A DNA stretch of 64,000 nt from contig NW_003216689.1 in assembly GCF_000006405.1 (NCBI RefSeq), positions 32,110 through 96,109 on the forward strand, given 5' to 3'. Below, piece by piece: positions 56,890 to 64,000 of this stretch. Numbering within the stretch: the stretch's first letter is position 1; every line of letters starts with the position of its first letter. Below the pieces are notes generated by a model. The model made no database searches. It saw only the letters and a program-made list of their open reading frames with translations, and was not told the DNA's origin. Both the position numbers and the translations under genes were made by a program. The DNA is from Perkinsus marinus ATCC 50983. Lineage: Eukaryota; Perkinsozoa; Perkinsida; Perkinsidae.

Positions 56890-59800
56890 CTACCTGACAT
56901 CCATATGTTGTGGGCGGCCCGATACCGCAATAGAGATGTTACCTCTCTTTCCTAATGAAGGGAATTGAGCCAAGCCAACTGTACGGCTGGCCACATTGCG
57001 GTCACCAAAAGCTCGCTTAACACCAGGTGCGTAAATGTCATCGTCATCGCAGGCTACATCAAACAAGAGATTTCCGCACACCAGCCACAACGAGATGTAT
57101 TGCAAGCAAGACAACTATCAAACGCTTACCATTGAGGTCCACATCACCACCAATAACGACTGCCTTCTTAGCAGTATCTTCTTGCGAGTGCGAAGATATC
57201 TGCAGAGTCAACCTCACTACTCTCATGATTCCACGAGGCTATTCCTACGAATTTCTTTCCAACTCCCGAACTCATACTCGTTCCACGAGCTTCCGAATAC
57301 CCTAGGCCATGTCGCTGTTGCGGACCCCCAGCCACGGCAGCTCTACGCAAACCCTTGGCAGCACTGTGACCAAGCTCTCGAGCGGCTGAGAGACATCTTT
57401 GAGTAGAAGTAGAGCTCTCTGCGATACTGGCCTACCAGCAAAGGGTGGGAACTCCAAAGCAAAATCCATAAGAGCTGAAGAAACAGCCTAAAAAGACATA
57501 CTCATACTTCCTATTGCCTTCCAAGTACTCACCTGCTTGGACTTCTCCATGAACTCAACTAACTCGGCTGCCATCTTAGCCGAATTATCCTTCCTCACCA
57601 ACAGAGTTGTAGCATGGCCTGTATGACCAGCTCGTCCAGTTCTACCCAACCTGTGCGTGTGTGTGGTGAGGGTATCTACCCAAGATAAGCTCAAAATACA
57701 CTCCCCCTACTCCTTACTTGACATATCATAACAGATAACCTCCTTCACAGCTGGTATATCCAGACCCCTACTAGCCACATCCGTCGCTACTAACACCTTC
57801 GTCTTACGGGACCGGAAGTCTGCCATTATCTAAAGCATAGCAGCCGATGACCAGCACTCGAGCATTGATCTCATCAAGACCAGGACGGGAAGATCCCCAG
57901 CGCTTCAAATCCCGAGTTCCCTATGCGCATGGTAAACCGTATAATTTCCAGATAAGAAATCATCTCTTTTATTTTCTACTGCCCAAACCAAGTTCGCTAC
58001 TTTCATCCTGTCGTTCTGATCAGAGTCGCCGTGTAACGCTTCGCAAGGTAGCGACATGAACTCTCGTATGGCCACTGCCAGCTCGGACGCGCCAGACTTT
58101 TGATTCACGAATATCAACACTTGCCCATCCTGAATGGCAACCGAGTTGCACGCACGCACAAATAACCACACCTACCTCCTCCTGGGCATCATCCAGAATG
58201 TGCGGCAGATTCTCCGAGAGCCAGTTGAATTTGTCGTCCTTTTCCTCGACCACCACCACATCCTGCGTGACGGCTTGGGCTGCACCACCCGTGGTAGCAC
58301 TAGCTCCGACGAACAACCTCACAGGGTCTCTGAGAAGAGGGGTGTCACCTCAACCCACATGCACGTTGGTTGGATAACCTACTGCATGATGTATCTAGCG
58401 AGGCGTTCAATCTTGGGTGGCATGGTCGCCGAGAATAACATAGTCTGCCGATCAGGCCGAACCCTCTGCACTAGACTGCGGACCTCGAATGAATCGAAAC
58501 ATGCCATTCGCGAATCGCTTCGCTCCGCCCTACCTGGTTCTCGAATCCCATATTAAGCATCCTGTCCGCCTCATCTAGAACAACCCACGCTGTATCCCCA
58601 GTGAGCGACATGCCATGCTCTTTGACCATGTCAATGCATCTGATGAGGAGCAACTATCCAACATGATGTTGTGAAGGAATGCTTCCAATCACCTTCCCGG
58701 ATTCCCCACAACGATATCGCAAGTGCCCTTCCTGAGGTCTTTGAATTGTTCATACTTCGATAGACCTCCAGCAAGGGTAGTGCCTTATTGAACACACATG
58801 TAAGATACCATTGTGCGGAGCTGTCCCCTTTTGTGTCATCACTTGTGATTCCGATATACTTCCCCAACTTGTAGATGGTCTTCTCTATCTGCACTGCCAG
58901 CTCCCGAGTCGGACACAAAACCTGCCAGTGGTAACCGCTGAAAGGTCAACGCCCATCGTATTAGTCCTACCAATGCGAACGGGCACGCCGGATGGTCTTT
59001 GGTGGGGGCCGGTCTATCAGCCAGATCGGCATGTTCTTTGTGATAGATGATATGCATGATTAAAGGCATCAAGTAGGCGAGAGTCTTCCCGCTGCCTAAA
59101 TAGCATCACAAGAGTTACAGCAGAGAGGTTCGAACTCACGACCTCTCACTGAATAGCACATAACTTAACCACTACACTAACTCACCCGTGTCTGCAATAG
59201 CCAACACATCTCTACCTGACAATGCTGCCGGAATAGCCACACATTGGATGGGCGTAGGTTTCTAAAGGAGAAATTGTCACACTTTAAGTGTGGCATGAAT
59301 ATGATCGCCCATACTCACTTCGAACTTAGCGTGCTTAAGCGCTTCCTTCACAGCCAATGGTGGACAGCATTGCTCAAAGGTAGCCACCGCTCTAGGCACC
59401 TATAAGGCAGGTAAGGCAGCGCTCACTGCAGAGGTATTATTACAGCTCGACCCGTTGCTGATATGAACTTCTCCTTATTGAAGGCTCTCACTTCCGCCTC
59501 CGTCATTTTGGTCACCTCCGGATGCGGCTTGTAGGGCCATCTGACGATGATAGTCCAGAAAGCTATGACTAGCAGCACTACTGACCTGTATACGATGGGA
59601 TACTCATTGCCTTCATGCTCTACTGGTGGTAATGCGTCTACTGCCTTCTTCCGACGATCCAGGACCTCATCCTCTGGCAGCACTCCCGTGTCGGCATCAT
59701 CCTCATCCGAACCTCCCGTGTTGCCCAAACTCATGCCGGCTTCCTACCACAAGTGAGGCATCAGCCCTAGCCATATACACCGTCACTGCGCCATAAAATC

Positions 59801-60237
59801 CAACAGCATGAGCCAGGCCTGCCTCCGCAGTACCTTCTTCCGCCTCTCGAATGCCTCCACCGCAGTCTCCTCGTCATCATCACCCATGATCTCCTCGTCA
59901 TTTCCATACGATACACGCCGTTGCTGAATCCAAGCAATGACGAGCCATTGTAGTAGCCAAATAGCTACATTGTCGGTAGCCGCCTTGTCTCTCGCAATCT
60001 CAGTCTCGATGCCAGCCATGAAGGCATCCAAGGGGTCAACCTCCGTTGTTGTTGCTCCAGACTGTTGCTGTTCTGTTGTGGCTCCTAATACTAATAGGAA
60101 CGATAAGAATAATATCCCTCCCTTGGGGAATCACCATTGTCAGCTGGAGAGCTCTGTTGTCCTCCCTCATCATCAATCTCATCAAAGATATTCTTAGTCG
60201 GAGCCGGTCGGCCAACTGCCGTCTTCTTAAAGAACAT
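56890..60237 (-). CDS. DEAD-box RNA helicase, DDX42-like
   Basis: Nuclear ATP-dependent RNA helicase of the DDX42/DDX46 spliceosomal group. ATG at 60237 ([20 protein letters not shown]). Conserved N-terminal [20 protein letters not shown] and [16 protein letters not shown] are DDX42 hallmarks. Helicase motifs in order: [18 protein letters not shown] (Q motif/near), ADTGSGKT (I, 59090-59200, split by an intron), [12 protein letters not shown] (Ia), [15 protein letters not shown] and VVGNPGR (Ib), [15 protein letters not shown] (II, DEAD), [10 protein letters not shown] (III), [11 protein letters not shown] (IV), [16 protein letters not shown] (V), [13 protein letters not shown] (VI). The C-terminal exons read [21 protein letters not shown] and [14 protein letters not shown]. 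About 13-15 introns; the one inside motif I contains a tRNA-like sequence. Stop at 56890-56892. Confidence 0.92.
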
Positions 60238-60343
60238 CAGAAGAGACCAACTAGGAAGAGAGGGAACCACAATAAGGTACACACAATTGCTCAACTAGGA
60301 ACAGATATATGAGAAATATCCATACTGCGCGAAGATACGTCGT

Positions 60344-61485
60344 CTAGTTCAAGCTCATAATAGATACGTCGTCATCATCATCTTCGTCATCATCATCCTC
60401 GTCAGCTTCCGTATCCTGAGAAATGACATCCCACTGATAGTGATCCCTATACCTCTTATTACCACAATTGGTGGCTCCACTTTGCTTTTGCGAACATCAC
60501 TTGGAATACCACACCTCGGTGAATCCACCTCCATTGAAGAACTCCTCCCCTGGGGATGGCTAACGACCTGATCACCTATCACTCGGGCCCATGAGTGAGA
60601 GCAGCCTCCTCACCAGCTCCGACTCTCTAACCGCTACCTCCTCCATCTTCACCACGTTCCTGAAATATCCCAGCATCAACCTCTAACACTCACCTCAAAG
60701 TAGCATTACCTTTCGGGCACAACATAATTGCCAATAAGATCAACCCTAGCAAGGACAGCCTTACTGCCGCTATCTTGTCTGATCTCTGCTGTTAACGCCC
60801 GAACCGTTGGACCCTCATTGAGCACTCTCTGTAAAGTCTTACGATGATTATCACTCACGATGTGCTCAGCGAACATGCCTATCTTATCGCACATTGTTTG
60901 ACACAGTGGACACCAGATGGGTCTAATACTGCCAAACCCGACAGTAGCCGCCAGGATGTCGGCTTCGATCGCATTCCTCCATCCTCCTATCTCGGCATTC
61001 CGTACAGTGGAGAAGACCCTCCTCTCCCTACGCTCAAGCTCCGGCCTCACCCGCCTTGGAATTGTTCTCGTTGATCCCACCCCCAAGTAGCCACCAACTT
61101 TCGGATCCCTCCTCGCCTTCAGCGCTGTATCCACACAATTGGTGACAGTAAGACCAGAAGCAAGATACACCAAGATGGTAGTGAGAGCATCTCTCTCGAT
61201 AGGGCCTTCCCATTTGTCTGCTGTCACCTTCAGTGAAGCCACTTTTTGATAATTCCCTTCTTCCGGTACAGCCAAAATGCCCAATATTCCCCGACACTCT
61301 CCTGAGGCCTTCCACAACAGCATCGGCCCATCAACTGCAGATTGGAAAAAGCCTTCGTCAGTCAGTGCCGTCAGAAACATATGTACAGCAGATAGAGATA
61401 CCCGAGTTAAAGCAATGGAGGTCGGATGATACGAGGCGATAGAGGGAGAAGAAGTAGTAGTAGTGCTACTGCCACGTCGAAGCAT
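60344..61485 (-). CDS. U1/matrin-type C2H2 zinc-finger protein
   Basis: ATG at 61485 (MLRRGSSTTTTSSPS). A long first exon (to 60706) is followed by short acidic ones. The finger WCPLCQTMCDKIGMFAEHIV with SDNHRK (60825-60905) gives C-x2-C-x12-H-x5-H, the spacing of U1-like/matrin-type RNA-binding fingers. The upstream region (e.g. GPMLLWKASGECRGILGILA) is not recognised. C-terminal exons: VDSPRCGIPSDVRKSKVEPP then WDVISQDTEADEDDDDE, ending SIMSLN with TAG at 60344-60346. Splicing of the tail was chosen to keep frame. Ends only 106 bases before the DDX42 start, same strand. Confidence 0.65.
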
Positions 61486-61609
61486 TGTAAAGATAAACCA
61501 TACTACAGTAATGATCGACACTCAGGAAAGCCCCTCATCTTAATCCAACCAAACCCCGTAGTATGCCACCATTCAAGTAACGCTGTGTGCGACGACATCA
61601 TCAACAGAG

Positions 61610-62150
61610 GTTGAAGTCGGGCTCGTCTCTGAAGGCGTCGATTCCGCCTTGCCCTTCTCAACTGCCTCCTTCCACCTTGCGAATTGCTGTACCGATAAGA
61701 CTTTTGGGAAGGTTACCAGACATCCAGACACAGCACATGGTGCTGCATGATGACCTCTACGATGATGACCCGCCTGATCAAGGAGGAGTGTGGAGGTGAC
61801 ATGACTAGGAAGATCATTTCAAGTCGATACATAATAATACACCCATAACATGGGAGACGTGAGATGACCCGAATGTTATGAAGCCTGACTACTATCCCCT
61901 ACTATTCCCTACTACCATCATCTTTTGTTCAACTGTTCGCCAATGGCCATCATCATCCTCATCCTTCAACTCCTCCTTCTTCTCTCTCTTTATTCTCTCC
62001 TTCTTTATTAGGTCCACTGTCGGCCGATACTTCCTCGCCTTCCTGAAGAATACCAAATAGAAGACAACCCGGAAAATTCAGATGAGCTGACGAGGAAGCT
62101 CCTGCCACACTCGCAGAGATCCCTACCCTCATGCTTTATATAAGGACCCC
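61610..62150 (-). CDS. Possible small hypothetical gene
   Basis: Two coding-like stretches: 62060-61930 (RKYRPTVDLIKKERIKREKK, acidic end DDDGHW) and 61755-61615 (FPKVLSVQQFARWKEAVEKG, TSTSVDDVVAHSVT then stop). An ATG at about 62131 is available. They could be joined by a roughly 150-base intron. No family recognised. Confidence 0.35.
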
Positions 62151-62156
62151 CCCATA

Positions 62157-63818
62157 CTACTTAGCCAGTGCCTCCTCATCATCCAGGTCTACAATAGTAC
62201 CATCGTCTTCATCGTCTGTAATGTCGATGATGTCTTCTTCCTCCTCTAAACCTCTCTTCTTGGCCTTGCCTCGGCCCTCCTCCTCTTCCATCATCTCCCT
62301 GACAGTCTCCTCCTTCTTCTCCTGACAGTACAGCCACCTCTCCTACCCCACATGGACGCCCCCTCCGAACCTCAGCTTTATCGAGTAGACCCTCAGGGTA
62401 CTTGAATCCACACGTCTCCTTCTTGAAGTCATATGATGCATATGAATGCAGCACACTCGCCAGCTGAGCTGCCACCTGACCACCACACGATGTGGATCAT
62501 AATTTCGTGGCGCGCGACTGCAATATCAGGCCGAGGCAGCATAGACAGGCACCCCTTGGCGATATTACAATCTTATGTTCCACAGGTTTCCTATCTCCTT
62601 CTGCATCCCCATACTGAGTAAGTCTACATGCCTCCACCATGTTGAGTGGACACGTGTCAGTTAGACAGCATTTACACACAGTACCAGCACAACAGGGCAA
62701 TAGCAGAGGGGTATGCTCAGGGGCCTAGAGATGAAGTGACGAACAATAACACTTCGATAAAAAATCTGGCCAGTATTTCAATAAGAGAAAACCAACCCTG
62801 TAAAGAATTCAACGGCATTTCGAGCTCCTCCCCTTCCTCTTAGTCGACAGTCATGTCCATAACCCCACTGAACCCCATTACCAGCATTAGATTGTTGCAT
62901 ATCGGACATATACAGGTCTCTGGTACCTTCGCTATCCTCTTACTCGGGGCAGCACTGGAGTCTGATAACTATCTCTTGCTGTATGGAATCCCTCTATTCA
63001 CTACCTGCTGGTGACGAGTCTCTCTCTTCCTCTTCTGCAGTCTTCTTAAAGTACCGTGCATGCTCTACTACTATATTGCCCTTCACTCTAACACCACGAC
63101 TCTGCCTCTGAGCACAACCGAATGAGACAATACCATCACTCTCCAAGAAACATGTGCTTCCCTCGCTGTCTACAGTATGGCAACACGAACTCATTTTAAT
63201 GCACTCCCCAAATTCGAGTCCCCAGCTCACTCCAACACTTGGTTTCCGTGTCACCAGCAATGTTGCATTTCCAGGTATAAGCTCTCCATCGTAGTCATAC
63301 AGTTTACCAGGCTCTCCTACACATAACCAACATGAGCTCCCTCACGCCTCCTCCTCCTCATCATCCAGTACCCGAGGCTGCATTCTCTGTCGTCGACTGA
63401 TCCATCTCATAGAGCTGTAAGTCACGGGCATCACATTCCTTCTTCTCAGCAATGAGTAACTATCAGCAAAAGAGCATACACGAGTCCATTTCTAGTACGG
63501 TCTGCAGGAATGTCACCACCGCTACTACAATCATCACTGCTCAGGTCAACAAAACCCTAGCGTTCGATAATAATATTCGACACTAGCTCTAGCGAGGCAG
63601 ACAGAAAAACTAGCGGCCGCCACACACAGCTCAGAAGAGACCGACTACATTCCAGGATTCATGTCCAGAAGAGATTCTTTCGTTATTACCTTCAATTCTC
63701 CCACCGCAATATCGGCAGCATTGAAAGCTATCTTGTCCAGAGTATTCTGATGCTTGAACTTGAAATACACGACATTCTGTAGCCGACCCTGGGACGCCAA
63801 CTCCGCCTCGGAGGCCAT
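62157..63818 (-). CDS. RBBP6/Mpe1-like protein: DWNN ubiquitin-like domain plus RING
   Basis: Homologue of a core subunit of the pre-mRNA cleavage and polyadenylation machinery with E3 activity. ATG at 63818 (MASEAELASQGRLQN). DWNN domain: VVYFKFKHQNTLDKIAFNAA and IAVGELK, then after an intron LYDYDGELIPGNATLLVTRK (63235-63310), the standard DWNN end. A middle part with several Cys (63000-63200) takes the place of the CCHC knuckle. RING exons: ETCICPICNNLML (62890) and TPLLLPCCAGTVCKCCLTD (62650-62715), matching RBBP6 CLIC...PCCG-YC-EC. The tail is Glu/Asp-rich (DIIDITDDEDDGTIVDLDD) and stops at 62157-62159. Confidence 0.82.
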
Positions 63819-63923
63819 CACAGGCTAGAAGAACAACAATGGAAAAACTCCATACAACGAGTATTGACCTCACGCTGAACACAACTTTAGGAGGAGGGGG
63901 AAGAGAAACTGTTAACACGAAAC

Positions 63924-64000
63924 TCATTGGGAGATATCCTTCTTCAAGCCCTCAATCTTCACTGCGTCCTTCCCTGGGATCATCACCATGCCAATACTAC
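63924..64000 (-). CDS. C-terminal end of an LSm-like protein (partial)
   Basis: Minus-strand exon running off the right edge: SIGMVMIPGKDAVKIEGLKK then DISQ and TGA at 63924-63926. The GMVMIPGKDAVKIE pattern resembles the Sm2 strand of LSm proteins such as the NAA38/LSMD1 type. Only about 24 residues are visible. Confidence 0.5.
   Translation of the reverse strand, partial: SIGMVMIPGKDAVKIEGLKKDISQ

Noticed and set aside
60460-60560. Apparent in-frame TGA (selenocysteine or readthrough) in a frame reading EVWYSK then CSQKQSGATN
   Set aside because: Splicing at the strong GTGAGG donor upstream plus a short GTAATA...CAG intron gives another continuous frame into the same acidic tail, so no recoding is needed.

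Overview
This is a nuclear window from a single-celled eukaryote. Genes on both strands are split by many very short GT-AG introns, mostly about 35-65 bases. The 5' third is full of trinucleotide runs encoding Gln, Ala, Ser, Thr and Asp repeats. The gene set is purely eukaryotic: mitochondrial pyruvate carrier, Rab GDI, RBBP6, DDX42 and BRWD/PHIP homologues, ribosomal eL42 and nuclear-encoded bL9m. A myzozoan alveolate, perhaps a perkinsozoan, fits intron size and gene style; this is inference, since no marker gene settles it.

Region 1 (1-14 kb): a GT27-type GalNAc-transferase-like gene (minus), two tandem minus-strand genes that each fuse MPC1 and MPC2 into one reading frame, a long CCCH zinc-finger/poly-Gln protein (plus), mitochondrial ribosomal protein bL9 (plus) and an RRM+WW protein (plus). 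Region 2 (14-24.5 kb): a GC-rich island, a 95-bp minisatellite, a broken AIF/NDH2-like oxidoreductase, and a 7.4-kb Ty3/gypsy retrotransposon on the minus strand. The retrotransposon has identical 254-bp LTRs, a GTAG duplication and a textbook -1 frameshift signal between gag and pol, and carries a 100-N assembly gap. Region 3 (24.4-30 kb): a small TA-flanked palindromic element, ACBP, a membrane protein and a short secreted protein, with long stretches that hold nothing convincing. Region 4 (29-37 kb): a large minus-strand BRWD/PHIP-like chromatin reader (WD40, ePHD, crypto-Tudor/bromodomain and two CW fingers) and a small single-membrane-span protein. Region 5 (37-45 kb): a second palindromic element, a protein kinase, tRNA-Cys, Rab GDI, a tiny Stc1-like zinc protein and a SET/SMYD-like protein. 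Region 6 (45-64 kb): a mostly minus-strand run of a WD40 protein, RlmI-like methyltransferase, RING-LON protein, eL42, SLC25 carrier, mitochondrial TPR-like protein, DDX42 helicase, U1-type zinc finger, RBBP6 homologue and the end of an LSm-like gene.

Several neighbours act in RNA metabolism (DDX42, RBBP6, the U1-like finger, LSm, CCCH, RRM-WW), and the two MPC genes, bL9m, SLC25, the TPR-like protein and perhaps the small membrane protein point to mitochondria. There is no evidence of co-regulation. Exon joins were made by eye from reading frame, GT-AG sites and family resemblance. Gene spans are therefore more reliable than individual exon edges, and start codons are predictions.
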